Assembly (NCBI RefSeq): GCF_000259195.1
Contig: NZ_JH650770.1
Span: 85,829-127,910 of the forward strand
Source: Pseudomonas donghuensis
GTDB lineage: Bacteria; Pseudomonadota; Gammaproteobacteria; Pseudomonadales; Pseudomonadaceae
DNA: 42,082 nt
Direction of reading: 5' to 3'
Under the pieces are notes generated by a model. That model ran no database searches. It was not told the DNA's origin and was given only the letters and a program-made list of their open reading frames with translations. This document shows positions 1-8,104 of the stretch, in pieces. Every line of letters starts with the position of its first letter. Positions within the stretch are counted from its first letter, which is position 1. The translations under genes and the position numbers were made by a program.

Positions 1-1
1 G

Positions 2-298
2 ACCAAGCCGCGCCACGTGGTCGACCACGAGCAAGGCAAGCATGCCCTGACGTTCTGGCGTATCGTCGAGCGCTGTGGCGATCATTGCCGGGTCGAGCTG
101 ACGCCGATCACCGGGCGCTCGCACCAGTTGCGCGTGCACATGCTGTCGATCGGTCACCCGCTGCTGGGCGATCGCCTGTATGCCTGCCCCGAGGCGCTGG
201 CGGCCCACGAGCGGTTGTGCCTGCACGCGAGCATGCTGAGCTTTACCCATCCGGTTTCCGGGGAGCGGCTGCGCTTCGAGTGTCCGGCGCCGTTCTGA
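2..298 (+). CDS. rluA: RluA-type pseudouridine synthase, C-terminal part (5' end outside window)
   Basis: The reading frame is open from the first bases of the window and stops at 296-298, so only about the last 98 residues are present. The visible part carries the RluA-family C-terminal signature TPITGRSHQLRVHM followed by GHPLLGDRLYA and LHASMLSFTHP. These enzymes isomerise uridine to pseudouridine in 23S rRNA and/or tRNA. The catalytic Asp motif lies upstream of the window and cannot be checked. The close match to the short RluA subgroup (rRNA/tRNA dual specificity) is from memory; RluC/RluD-like paralogues have similar ends, so the exact symbol is less certain than the family. Confidence 0.75.
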   Translation, partial: TKPRHVVDHEQGKHALTFWRIVERCGDHCRVELTPITGRSHQLRVHMLSIGHPLLGDRLYACPEALAAHERLCLHASMLSFTHPVSGERLRFECPAPF

Positions 299-310
299 CG
301 GCGCCAGCGG

Positions 311-395
311 CAAGCTTCAAGCTTCAAGCTTCAAGCTTCAAGCAGTCACTCTGCATCGAGTTGCGCCGCCTCTTGCAGCTTGCAGCTTGCAGCTC
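311..395. repeat. Two blocks of short tandem heptamers (CAAGCTT and CTTGCAG)
   Basis: Between the rluA stop and apeB, CAAGCTT is repeated about 4.7 times at 311-343. After a 28-base gap CTTGCAG is repeated about 3.3 times at 372-395. The units are partly complementary (CAAG against CTTG), so the two blocks can form an imperfect hairpin in either strand. Similar AGCTTGCAGCTTGAAGC-like tracts occur between genes in pseudomonads, from memory. No gene is seen in this gap. Confidence 0.7.
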
Positions 396-433
396 ACCCG
401 CTAAAATGCCGCCACTGCTGTCTGGAGTGACCT

Positions 434-1723
434 ATGCGCGATGCACTGAATCAAGGCCTGATCGACTTCCTCAAGGCTTCCCCTACGCCGTTCCATGCCA
501 CCGCCGCCCTGGCCCAGCGCCTCGATGCCGCCGGTTACCAGCGCCTGGACGAGCGCGACAGCTGGGCCACCGTGGCCGGCGGTCGCTACTACGTTACCCG
601 CAACGATTCCTCGATCATCGCCTTCAAGCTCGGCCGTCACTCGCCGCTGCTCGACGGTATCCGCCTGGTCGGCGCCCACACCGACAGCCCGTGCCTGCGG
701 GTCAAGCCGCAGCCCGAGCTGCAACGCCAGGGCTTCTGGCAACTGGGCGTAGAAGTCTATGGCGGCGCCCTGCTCGCGCCGTGGTTCGACCGCGACCTGT
801 CGCTGGCCGGGCGGGTGACCTTCCGCCGTGATGGCAAGGTCGAAAGCCAGCTGGTCGACTTCAAGCTGCCGATCGCGGTGATCCCGAACCTGGCGATCCA
901 CCTCAACCGTACCGCCAACGAAGGCTGGGCAATCAACCCGCAGACCGAACTGCCGCCGATCCTGGCCCAGGTCGCCGGTGACGAGCGCGTGGATTTTCGC
1001 GCCCTGCTCACCGACCAACTGGCCCGCGAGCACGGCCTGAACGCCGATGTGGTGCTGGACTACGAACTGAGTTTCTACGACACCCAGAGCGCCGCCCTGG
1101 TCGGTCTGCACGGCGAGTTCATCGCCGGTGCCCGCCTGGACAACCTGCTGTCCTGCTATGCAGGCCTGCAGGCGCTGCTCACTGCCGACAGCGATGAAAC
1201 CTGCGTGCTGGTATGTAACGACCACGAAGAGGTGGGCTCTTGCTCGGCCTGTGGCGCCGACGGCCCGATGCTCGAACAGACCCTGCGCCGCCTGCTGCCC
1301 GACGGTGACGATTTTGTCCGCACGATCCAGCGTTCGCTGCTGGTCTCGGCCGATAACGCCCACGGCGTGCACCCCAACTACGCCGAGAAGCACGACGGCA
1401 ACCACGGACCCAAGCTCAATGCCGGCCCGGTGATCAAGGTCAACAACAACCAGCGTTACGCCACCAACAGCGAAACCGCCGGCTTCTTCCGCCACCTGTG
1501 CATGGCCGAGGAAGTACCGGTGCAGAGCTTCGTGGTGCGCAGCGACATGGGTTGCGGCTCGACCATCGGCCCGATCACCGCCAGCCATCTGGGCGTGCGC
1601 ACCGTTGACATCGGCCTGCCGACCTTCGCCATGCACTCGATCCGCGAACTGTGCGGCAGCCATGACCTGGCGCATCTGGTCAAGGTGCTGACGGCGTTCT
1701 ATCACAGCCGCGACCTGCCGTAA
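434..1723 (+). CDS. apeB: M18 family aminopeptidase
   Basis: The 429-residue protein has the length and motifs of M18 (aspartyl-aminopeptidase-like) metallopeptidases, which remove N-terminal residues, often acidic ones, from peptides in the cytoplasm using two zinc ions. Visible motifs are [15 protein letters not shown] near residue 80 (His-x-Asp metal/catalytic pair), DHEEVGS near residue 260 (Glu-Glu), [12 protein letters not shown], and [11 protein letters not shown] near the C-terminus, all typical of the family. The ATG at 434 follows a TGGAGTGA ribosome site. The gene stands alone, with a tandem-repeat tract before it and a REP element after it. Confidence 0.93.
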   Translation: MRDALNQGLIDFLKASPTPFHATAALAQRLDAAGYQRLDERDSWATVAGGRYYVTRNDSSIIAFKLGRHSPLLDGIRLVGAHTDSPCLRVKPQPELQRQGFWQLGVEVYGGALLAPWFDRDLSLAGRVTFRRDGKVESQLVDFKLPIAVIPNLAIHLNRTANEGWAINPQTELPPILAQVAGDERVDFRALLTDQLAREHGLNADVVLDYELSFYDTQSAALVGLHGEFIAGARLDNLLSCYAGLQALLTADSDETCVLVCNDHEEVGSCSACGADGPMLEQTLRRLLPDGDDFVRTIQRSLLVSADNAHGVHPNYAEKHDGNHGPKLNAGPVIKVNNNQRYATNSETAGFFRHLCMAEEVPVQSFVVRSDMGCGSTIGPITASHLGVRTVDIGLPTFAMHSIRELCGSHDLAHLVKVLTAFYHSRDLP

Positions 1724-1737
1724 CTGCGCGGCGCCTG

Positions 1738-1796
1738 CATCGCTGGCAAGCCAGCTCCCACATGCCGAACCGGTGGGAGCGGGCTTGCCAGCGATG
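1738..1796. repeat. REP element (inverted pair), copy 1
   Basis: Two arms containing GCTGGCAAGCC and its inverse GGCTTGCCAGC, each next to GCTCCCAC or GTGGGAGC, face each other around a short loop. This is the common P. putida-type repetitive extragenic palindrome. It lies just after apeB and before a new promoter region. Copies with the same core occur at 6362-6432 and 10563-10632, with a variant at 30812-30902. Confidence 0.9.
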
Positions 1797-1885
1797 AGGC
1801 CCACCAGCCTGACCCCGATCAACCCCCACCCCGGCGATTCCCGCTATGCTTGAGCCATAACTCTCAAGCACAAGGACCTTGCCGC

Positions 1886-2050
1886 ATGTCAGCCTTCCAA
1901 TCCCTGTTCCTTCCAGTCATCGCCGGCCTGATCCTGCTGACCGTGGGCTTCAACCTGCGCGACCGCAATATCGGCGTGCTGATGATGTGGATCGGTACCC
2001 TGGGCATGATCGGCATCATGTGCTGGAAGATCCTCGAGAAACTCAACTGA
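1886..2050 (+). CDS. Small membrane protein, function unknown
   Basis: A 54-residue ORF begins with ATG at 1886, after AAGGACCTTGCCGC, which gives a usable ribosome site. The sequence MSAFQSLFLPVIAGLILLTV opens a hydrophobic segment of about 20 residues, followed by a polar turn (NLRDRN) and a second hydrophobic segment (GVLMMWIGTLGMIGIM). The short tail is basic. The likely topology is a two-helix hairpin in the inner membrane. It precedes the mechanosensitive channel gene by 48 bases on the same strand, so cotranscription is possible. I do not recognise a named family. An in-frame ATG at 1850 would add 12 polar residues and is less likely. Confidence 0.7.
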   Translation: MSAFQSLFLPVIAGLILLTVGFNLRDRNIGVLMMWIGTLGMIGIMCWKILEKLN

Positions 2051-2098
2051 CAAATACACTACACTCGGGCGATTGATCGTTTTGAGGTTGATTGTCCG

Positions 2099-4258
2099 GT
2101 GCCTGCCTTTTTCCGCGTTGTTCTCCTGCTCCTACCCTTGCTCTTCATAGCGCCAGCGCACGCCGCCGGCCTGCCGGGCCTGCTCGGCGGCGGCAGCAAG
2201 GCCCAGCCCGAAGCCACGGAGCCCCTGGGCCAGTCGCTGGACGAAGTGATCAAGACCCTGGAGAACGACCAGCAACGCAGCAAGCTGCTGGCCGACCTGA
2301 AAAAACTGCGCGACAGTACCAAGCAAGCGCAACCCAGTGCCGAGCAAGGCGTGCTGGGCCTGATCGGCAGCACCTTCAACGAGCTGGAAAAACAGTTCAG
2401 TGGCGAGGCCAGCCCGTTCAACCGCTGGACCCGCGAACTGGAGCTGGCGCAGATCGAGCTCGACGCCCGCCTGGTGCCCTGGCACGAATGGCCGCCGATC
2501 CTCTTCGGCTTTGCCGCGATCATTGCCCTGTGGAGCCTGCTGGCCTACGCCCTGAACTGGGTCGGCCACCAGCTGCGCCTGCGCTTTGGCCTCACCGAAG
2601 AACTGCCGCAACATCCACGCACCTGGGACCTGGTGCGCTTTGCCCTGCGCAAGCTCGGGCCCTGGCTGGTGGCGCTGGTGATCACCGTGTACCTGAGCTT
2701 CGCCCTGCCCTCGTCGCTGGGCAAGTCGATGGCCATGGTCCTGGCCTATGCGCTGGTGGTGGGCACCTGCTTCTCGGCGATCTGCGTCATCGCCTTCTCC
2801 CTGCTCGACGGCCCGCACCGTCACCGCGCCTTGCACATCCTCCGCCACCAGGCCTTCCGCCCGCTGTGGCTGATTGGCAGCTTCGCCGCCTTCGGCGAGG
2901 CGATGAACGACCCGCGCATGGCCGGTGCCCTGGGCGATCACCTGTCGCACACCCTGGCGACCCTGGCCAACATCCTCGCCGGGTTGTCCACCGGGCTGTT
3001 CATCCTGCGCTTTCGCCGGCCCATTGCCCACCTGATCCGCAACCAGCCGCTGTCACGGCGCCTGACCCGCCGGGCGCTAAGCGACACCATCGAAATCCTC
3101 GGCACTTTCTGGTACCTGCCAGCGCTGGTGCTGGTGGCGATTTCGCTGTTCGCCACCTTTATTTCCGCTGGCGACACCAGCACCGCCCTGCGCCAGTCGC
3201 TGATGTGCACGGTGCTGGTGATCCTGTGCATGGTCATCAACGGCCTGGTCCGCCGCCACGCACTCAAGCCGCAACGGGCCAACCGCCGCCAGGCGGTGTA
3301 CTCGGAGCGCCTGAAAAGCTTCGGCTACACCCTGGTGCACCTGAGCATCTGGCTGGTGTTCATCGAACTTGGCCTGCGCGTCTGGGGCTTCTCGCTGATC
3401 GGCTTTGCCGAAGGCGAAGGCCATGAAGTGGCGGTGCGCCTGTTCGGCCTGGCCGGCACCTTGATCGCCGCCTGGCTGGTCTGGATTCTCTCCGACACCG
3501 CCGTGCACCACGCCCTGACCCGCTCGCGCAAGGGCCTGGCCAACGCCCGCGCACAAACCATGATGCCGCTGATCCGCAACGTGCTGTTCGTGGCGATTTT
3601 CATCATTGCGGTGATCGTCGCCCTGGCCAACATGGGCATGAACGTCACCCCGTTGCTGGCCGGTGCCGGTGTCATCGGCCTGGCCATCGGTTTTGGTGCG
3701 CAATCGCTGGTTGCCGACCTGATCACCGGGCTGTTCATCATCATCGAAGACTCCCTGGCCATCGACGACTATGTCGATGTCGGCGGCCACCTGGGCACGG
3801 TCGAAGGTCTGACCATCCGCACCGTGCGCCTGCGCGACATCGACGGTATCGTCCACACCATCCCGTTCAGCGAAATCAAAAGCATCAAGAACTACTCCCG
3901 CGAGTTCGGCTACGCGATCTTCCGCGTGGCCATCCCGCACAGCATGAACATCGACCAGGCCATTACCCTGATCCGCGATGTCGGGCAGAAGATGCGCAAC
4001 GATCCGCTGATGCGCCGCAACATCTGGTCGCCGCTGGAGCTGCAAGGCGTGGAGAGCTTCGAGTCGGGTTCGGCAATCCTGCGTGCCCGCTTCAAGACCG
4101 CGCCGATCAAGCAGTGGGAAGTGTCGCGGGCCTTCAACCTGGCGCTCAAGCGTCAGCTCGACGAAGCTGGCCTGGACCTGGCCACCCCGCGCTTGAGCGT
4201 GCAGGTGATCACCGCCGACGCCAGCACCCCGTTCAGCGAAACCCCCACCAAGGCCTAA
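2099..4258 (+). CDS. Large MscS-family mechanosensitive ion channel (YbiO-like)
   Basis: The 719-residue protein starts at GTG 2099, behind TTTTGAGGTTG, and opens with a Sec signal peptide ending near APAHAAG. A periplasmic region of about 110 residues follows, then many membrane spans (residues ~135-560). The MscS pore and upper-vestibule region is at about 515-600: LAGAGVIGLAIGFGAQSLV, then DLITGLFIIIEDSLAIDDYV and RTVRLRDIDGIVHTIPFSEI. The size and N-terminal extension resemble E. coli YbiO more than the 286-residue MscS. Its role would be release of solutes on osmotic down-shift. The stop codon overlaps the stop of the convergent gntR gene. Confidence 0.88.
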   Translation: MPAFFRVVLLLLPLLFIAPAHAAGLPGLLGGGSKAQPEATEPLGQSLDEVIKTLENDQQRSKLLADLKKLRDSTKQAQPSAEQGVLGLIGSTFNELEKQFSGEASPFNRWTRELELAQIELDARLVPWHEWPPILFGFAAIIALWSLLAYALNWVGHQLRLRFGLTEELPQHPRTWDLVRFALRKLGPWLVALVITVYLSFALPSSLGKSMAMVLAYALVVGTCFSAICVIAFSLLDGPHRHRALHILRHQAFRPLWLIGSFAAFGEAMNDPRMAGALGDHLSHTLATLANILAGLSTGLFILRFRRPIAHLIRNQPLSRRLTRRALSDTIEILGTFWYLPALVLVAISLFATFISAGDTSTALRQSLMCTVLVILCMVINGLVRRHALKPQRANRRQAVYSERLKSFGYTLVHLSIWLVFIELGLRVWGFSLIGFAEGEGHEVAVRLFGLAGTLIAAWLVWILSDTAVHHALTRSRKGLANARAQTMMPLIRNVLFVAIFIIAVIVALANMGMNVTPLLAGAGVIGLAIGFGAQSLVADLITGLFIIIEDSLAIDDYVDVGGHLGTVEGLTIRTVRLRDIDGIVHTIPFSEIKSIKNYSREFGYAIFRVAIPHSMNIDQAITLIRDVGQKMRNDPLMRRNIWSPLELQGVESFESGSAILRARFKTAPIKQWEVSRAFNLALKRQLDEAGLDLATPRLSVQVITADASTPFSETPTKA

Positions 4259-4971
4259 CCGGCTTCGGCCTTGATGCGGATCGCGTCATGGCGCCAGTAC
4301 TCAAGGTCACAGTCGATCAGCCGCCCGTGCTGGTCGCTGTTGACCCGGGTGATGTGCAGGCCGGGGCTGCCGGCCGAGACCTTGAGCGCGGTGGCCGCCG
4401 CCACCGGCAAGGCGGTGGGCAAAATCTCGAAACGCACCCGGCCGTATTCGATGCCATAGCGACGCGCATAAAGCTCGGTCAGCGACTGGCTCAGGTCGTG
4501 TTCAAGAATCCCCGGGAAGTAGTCGGGGTTCAGGTAGTGCTCGGCATACAACACCGCACGGCCATCTATCCGGCGTAACCGGCAGATCTGAATCACACTC
4601 GACAGCGGCGCCAGTTGCAACCGTGCGCACACCGCTGCCGCCGCCGGTTGCAGGCGCGCCGACAACAGCTCGGTGCGCGCTTCGCGGCCCTGGTCGCGGA
4701 CCATGGCGTGAAAATGGCTGCGCTCGATCAGGTCGTAGGTCAGCCGCTCGGGCGCGACAAACCAGCCGCGCCGCTCCTCGCGGTAAATCAAGCCGCGCGC
4801 CTCCAGTTGCACCAGCGCTTCCCGCAGGGTGATGCGCGTGGTGTCGAACACCTCGCTGAGCTTGCGTTCGGCCGGCAGCTTGCAGCCGGGCGACAGGAGG
4901 CCATGCTCGATCTGCTCCTGCAGGGCATGACAGATGGCTGTTACTGCTCGCGGTGGCAGTGGCTGCATCAA
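4255..4971 (-). CDS. GntR/HutC-family transcriptional regulator with UTRA domain
   Basis: The 238-residue protein has an N-terminal winged helix-turn-helix (about residues 10-75, with KLPAERKLSEVFDTTRITLREAL and ARGLIYREERRGWFV). A C-terminal UTRA ligand-binding domain follows (about 90-235, with ICRLRRIDGRAVLYAEHYLNP and LEYWRHDAIRIKAE). UTRA regulators sense small metabolites, including phosphonate-related and sugar ligands. The gene is divergent from the transporter operon at 5262, so it is the obvious local regulator. A perfect 14-bp palindrome, CTGGACTAGTCCAG, lies 12 bases upstream of its start. The ligand cannot be read from the sequence. Confidence 0.9.
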   Translation of the reverse strand: MMQPLPPRAVTAICHALQEQIEHGLLSPGCKLPAERKLSEVFDTTRITLREALVQLEARGLIYREERRGWFVAPERLTYDLIERSHFHAMVRDQGREARTELLSARLQPAAAAVCARLQLAPLSSVIQICRLRRIDGRAVLYAEHYLNPDYFPGILEHDLSQSLTELYARRYGIEYGRVRFEILPTALPVAAATALKVSAGSPGLHITRVNSDQHGRLIDCDLEYWRHDAIRIKAEAG

Positions 4972-4982
4972 AGGTTACCTAT

Positions 4983-4996
4983 CTGGACTAGTCCAG
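4983..4996. promoter_or_regulatory. Perfect palindrome CTGGACTAGTCCAG, candidate GntR operator
   Basis: A perfect 14-bp inverted repeat centred on CTAG lies directly upstream of the gntR start. Its position and symmetry fit an autoregulatory operator for the UTRA regulator. A related site, TGACCTAGACCA, lies at 5183-5194 in front of the divergent operon. Confidence 0.55.
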
Positions 4997-5046
4997 CACC
5001 GGCAGCGCCCACTTTTGGCGCCTTCAGGGCTATGAGAATAGTGCAA

Positions 5047-5054
5047 GCCTAGGC
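5047..5054. promoter_or_regulatory. GCCTAGGC palindrome in the gntR/transporter intergenic region
   Basis: This short perfect palindrome is also centred on CTAG, a tetranucleotide that is rare in pseudomonad genomes. It is the middle one of three CTAG-centred sites within about 210 bases, and could be an auxiliary binding site. Confidence 0.3.
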
Positions 5055-5134
5055 ACTGCAGATGAATGCCAGATGACAGCCAGGGTGGTCTACGCTTGAT
5101 TTTCAGGGCCCCAAGCCCTGGCCGGCAGCACGCC

Positions 5135-5152
5135 TGGACATCAAATTGTCAT
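5135..5152 (+). promoter_or_regulatory. Weak Pho-box-like site
   Basis: TGGACAT-CAAA-TTGTCAT agrees with the PhoB box (CTGTCAT-N4-CTGTCAT) at 10 of 14 positions, and the second half is good. It is 110 bases upstream of the binding-protein gene. It fits phosphate control of a phospho-organic importer but is too degenerate to rely on. Confidence 0.25.
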
Positions 5153-5182
5153 GCAACAGGCCTACCTTGGCTCAGGTATTGC

Positions 5183-5194
5183 TGACCTAGACCA
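5183..5194. promoter_or_regulatory. TGACCTAGACCA, candidate second GntR operator
   Basis: The site matches the 12-bp core of the palindrome at 4983-4996 (TGGACTAGTCCA) at 9 of 12 positions, including the central CTAG and the outer TG and CCA. It lies 67 bases upstream of the substrate-binding-protein start, where repressor binding could block the operon promoter. Confidence 0.4.
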
Positions 5195-5261
5195 ACCGAA
5201 CCGCAACAACGTCCAACAACACCATTCGCGTTTTGCAAGGCACCCCATCAAGGAGCTTCGG

Positions 5262-6326
5262 ATGAAACAGTTTTTTCTGGCGTCACTGTTAGGCTCGAGC
5301 ATTGCTCTGTGCACCACGGCCATGGCCGCCGACACCGACCTCAAGGCCCTCGAGGACGCTGCCCGCAAGGAAGGCGTGGTCAATAGCGTAGGCATGCCCG
5401 ATGCCTGGGCCAACTGGAAAGGCACCTGGGACGACCTGGCGAAAAAATACGGCCTCAAGCACATCGACACCGACATGAGCTCGGCCCAGGAAGTGGCCAA
5501 GTTCGAGGCTGAAAAAGACAACGCCAGTGCCGACATCGGTGACGTCGGCGCCGCCTTCGGCCCGATCGCCGTGACCAAGGGCGTGACCCAGCCGTACAAG
5601 CCAAGCACCTGGGCGCAGATCCCGGATTGGGCCAAGGATAAAGACGGCCACTGGGCCCTGGCCTACACCGGCACCATCGCCTTCATCATCAACAAGCAGT
5701 TGGTGAAGGAACAAGACATGCCGAAAACTTGGCATGACCTGGAAAAAGGCAAGTACAAAGTCGCCATCGGTGACGTCGGTACCGCCGCCCAAGCCGCCAA
5801 CGGCGTACTGGCCGCCGCCATTGCCTACAAGGGCGACGAGAAGAACATCGAACCGGGCCTGCAGCTGTTCACCAAGCTGGCCCAGCAAAAGCGCCTGTCG
5901 CTGGCCAACCCGACCATCCAGACCCTGGAGAAGGGCGAGATCGAAGTCGGTGTGGTCTGGGACTTCAACGGCCTGAGCTACCGCCAGCAGATCGACCCGA
6001 AACGCTTCGAGGTGCTGATCCCGTCTGACGGCTCGGTGATCTCCGGCTACACCACGATCATCAACAAGTACGCGAAAAACCCCAACGCCGCCAAGCTGAC
6101 CCGCGAGTACATCTTCAGCGATGCCGGGCAGATCAACCTGGCTGAAGGCCACGCCCGGCCGATCCGTGCCGAGCACCTGAAACTGCCGGCGGAGGTACAG
6201 GCCAAGCTGCTGCCCAACGAGCAGTACAAGGCGGTGCAGCCGATCAAGGATGCGCCGGCGTGGGAAGCGACCTCCAAGAAGCTGCCACAGCTGTGGCAGG
6301 AGCAAGTGATCATCGAGATGGAGTGA
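5262..6326 (+). CDS. ABC transporter periplasmic substrate-binding protein
   Basis: The 354-residue protein starts at ATG 5262, with an AAGGAG site 8 bases upstream. It begins with a Sec signal peptide (MKQFFLASLLGSSIALCTTA, cleavage near AMAAD). The mature part has the two-lobed extracellular binding fold of the FbpA/PotD/PhnS-like group, with SVGMPDAWANWKGTWDDL, ADIGDVGAAFGPIAV, and IINKYAKNPNAAKLTREYIFS near the end. It would capture the solute for the permeases at 7262 and 8091. Upstream in-frame starts at 5151 lack a signal-peptide logic and a ribosome site. The ligand is not known; the neighbouring hydrolase suggests a phospho-organic compound. Confidence 0.88.
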   Translation: MKQFFLASLLGSSIALCTTAMAADTDLKALEDAARKEGVVNSVGMPDAWANWKGTWDDLAKKYGLKHIDTDMSSAQEVAKFEAEKDNASADIGDVGAAFGPIAVTKGVTQPYKPSTWAQIPDWAKDKDGHWALAYTGTIAFIINKQLVKEQDMPKTWHDLEKGKYKVAIGDVGTAAQAANGVLAAAIAYKGDEKNIEPGLQLFTKLAQQKRLSLANPTIQTLEKGEIEVGVVWDFNGLSYRQQIDPKRFEVLIPSDGSVISGYTTIINKYAKNPNAAKLTREYIFSDAGQINLAEGHARPIRAEHLKLPAEVQAKLLPNEQYKAVQPIKDAPAWEATSKKLPQLWQEQVIIEME

Positions 6327-6361
6327 ACCCTTTGGGGGCGTCAGGCAGCCCCTGCCGCCCC

Positions 6362-6432
6362 GATCGCTGGCAAGCCAGCTCCCACAAGGTCCGGTGTATG
6401 CAGTGCCTGTGGGAGCTGGCTTGCCAGCGATG
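6362..6432. repeat. REP element (inverted pair), copy 2
   Basis: Perfectly opposed arms (GCTGGCAAGCCAGCTCCCAC and its inverse) flank a loop of about 24 bases. It sits between the binding-protein gene and the hydrolase gene, inside a likely operon. Stem structures here could protect the upstream mRNA and make the binding protein more abundant than the membrane parts. Confidence 0.9.
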
Positions 6433-6458
6433 AGGTCAGCCACAATTTCGGAGTCCCT

Positions 6459-7265
6459 ATGAACCACAACGTCATCCTGGTCCTGCTCGATGGCCTCAAC
6501 CATCAGGTCGCACACCACGCCATGGGCCATCTGCATGCCTATGTCGAAGCTGACCGCGCAGCGCTGTACCGGGTCGAGTGCGAGCTACCGTCGTTGTCGC
6601 GCCCGTTGTACGAATGCATCCTCACCGGTGTCGCGCCCATCGACAGCGGCATCGTCCATAACAACGTCAACCGCCTGTCCAACCAGCGCAGCGTGTTCCA
6701 CTACGCCCGCGAAGCCGGCCTGGGCACGGCAGCGGCGGCCTATCACTGGATGAGCGAGCTGTACAACCGCTCGCCCTTCGACCCGCTGCGCGACCGCCAC
6801 ACCCACGCGCCCAAGCTGCCGATCCAGCACGGGCTGTTCTACTACGCCGACCACTACCCCGATTCGCACCTGTTCGCCGACGCCGAATACCTGCGCCGCC
6901 GTCATGCACCGAACTTTCTTCTGGTGCACCCGATGAACATCGACGACGCCGGGCATCGCCACGGCCTGGACAGCAGCCAGTACCGCAACAGCGCACGCAG
7001 CGCCGACATCCTTCTGGCCGACTACCTGCGCACCTGGCTCGAAGAGGGCTATCAAGTGCTGGTCACCGCCGACCACGGCATGAACAACGACCGCTCGCAC
7101 AACGGCCTGCTGGCCGAGGAACGCGAAGTACCGCTGTTCGTCTTCGGCGAGGCGTTCAGCCTCGACCCGGTCGCCAAGCCGCTGCAGACCGAGCTGTGCG
7201 GCACCCTCTGCGAACTGCTCGGCGTGCCCCACGACAAACCGGTGTGCCGGGAGCTGCTCAAGTGA
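6459..7265 (+). CDS. Alkaline-phosphatase-superfamily hydrolase (type I phosphodiesterase/nucleotide pyrophosphatase-like)
   Basis: The 268-residue protein has the metal-site pattern of the alkaline phosphatase superfamily. Asp11 is in VLLDGLN, a candidate nucleophile (Ser45 or Ser47) is in LPSLSRPLYE, Asp162 and His166 are in the DxxGHxxG motif DDAGHRHG, Asp205-His206 are in TADHGM, and a late His is at 214. It has no signal peptide, so it should act in the cytoplasm on an imported substrate, cleaving a phosphomonoester, phosphodiester or phosphonate bond. It is shorter than most family members and lacks cap insertions. It sits inside the ABC transporter operon and shares GTGA with the next gene. 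The substrate is unknown. Confidence 0.85.
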   Translation: MNHNVILVLLDGLNHQVAHHAMGHLHAYVEADRAALYRVECELPSLSRPLYECILTGVAPIDSGIVHNNVNRLSNQRSVFHYAREAGLGTAAAAYHWMSELYNRSPFDPLRDRHTHAPKLPIQHGLFYYADHYPDSHLFADAEYLRRRHAPNFLLVHPMNIDDAGHRHGLDSSQYRNSARSADILLADYLRTWLEEGYQVLVTADHGMNNDRSHNGLLAEEREVPLFVFGEAFSLDPVAKPLQTELCGTLCELLGVPHDKPVCRELLK

Positions 7266-8104
7266 ATTCGATCAAGCGCGGCAAATGGCTGGCACTGCTC
7301 TGCCTGGCGCCTTTCGCGGTGTTTTTCATCATCTTCCAGATCGCCCCGCTAGCCTGGGTAATGCTCCACAGCGTGCAGGTGGAATCAAGCTGGGGCCTGG
7401 ACAATTTCAGCAAGGTGTTCAACTCGAAGTTCTACCGCCAGGCGATCCAGCACAGCCTGCAGATCAGCTTCTGGTCGAGCCTGTTCGGCATCCTCATCGC
7501 CATCCTCGGCAGCTACTCGTTGCGCCGGGTCGATTCGCGCCTGCGCGACTTCGTCAACGCCTTTGCCAACATGACCAGCAACTTCGCCGGCGTGCCGCTG
7601 GCGTTCGCCTTCATCATCCTGCTCGGCTTCAACGGCGCGCTGACCATGCTGCTCAAGCAGGCCGGGATCATCGAAGACTTCAACCTCTATTCCAAGAGCG
7701 GGTTGATCATCCTCTACACCTACTTCCAGATCCCCCTTGGCGTGCTGCTGCTCTACCCGGCTTTCGACGCCCTACGCGAGGACTGGCGTGAATCGGCCGA
7801 GCTGCTCGGTGCCGGCGCCTGGCAATACTGGCGGCACATCGGTCTGCCGGTGCTCACACCAGCCCTGCTGGGCACCTTCGTGATCCTCCTGGCCAACGCC
7901 CTGGGCGCCTACGCCACGGTCTATGCGCTGACCACCGGCAACTTCAACGTGCTGCCAATCCGCATCGCCGCGCTGGTAGCCGGCGACATCTCGCTGGACC
8001 CGAACCTGGCCAGCGCCCTGGCGGTCATCCTGGTCGGGCTGATGACCCTGGTGACCTTCGTCCATCAATGGCTGTTGAAGCGGAGCTACCATGTCGCGCG
8101 CTGA
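7262..8104 (+). CDS. ABC transporter permease (first of two)
   Basis: A GTG start at 7262 overlaps the TGA of the hydrolase gene and gives a 280-residue protein beginning MNSIKRGKWLALL. It has about six membrane spans, and the family-typical EAA loop is visible as DWRESAELLGAGAWQYWRHI near residue 180. This is the binding-protein-dependent transport permease fold of the inner membrane. A longer in-frame reading from 7196 would overlap the preceding gene heavily and is not favoured. The next permease starts 14 bases before this one ends, so the two are translationally coupled and probably form a heterodimer. Confidence 0.88.
   Translation: MNSIKRGKWLALLCLAPFAVFFIIFQIAPLAWVMLHSVQVESSWGLDNFSKVFNSKFYRQAIQHSLQISFWSSLFGILIAILGSYSLRRVDSRLRDFVNAFANMTSNFAGVPLAFAFIILLGFNGALTMLLKQAGIIEDFNLYSKSGLIILYTYFQIPLGVLLLYPAFDALREDWRESAELLGAGAWQYWRHIGLPVLTPALLGTFVILLANALGAYATVYALTTGNFNVLPIRIAALVAGDISLDPNLASALAVILVGLMTLVTFVHQWLLKRSYHVAR

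Noticed and set aside
401..1822. Long minus-strand frame (473 codons) opposite apeB
   Set aside because: It is a GC-rich shadow with low-complexity composition (Gly, Ala, Val, Gln, Asp), no motif and no ribosome site. The opposite strand encodes a complete M18 peptidase.
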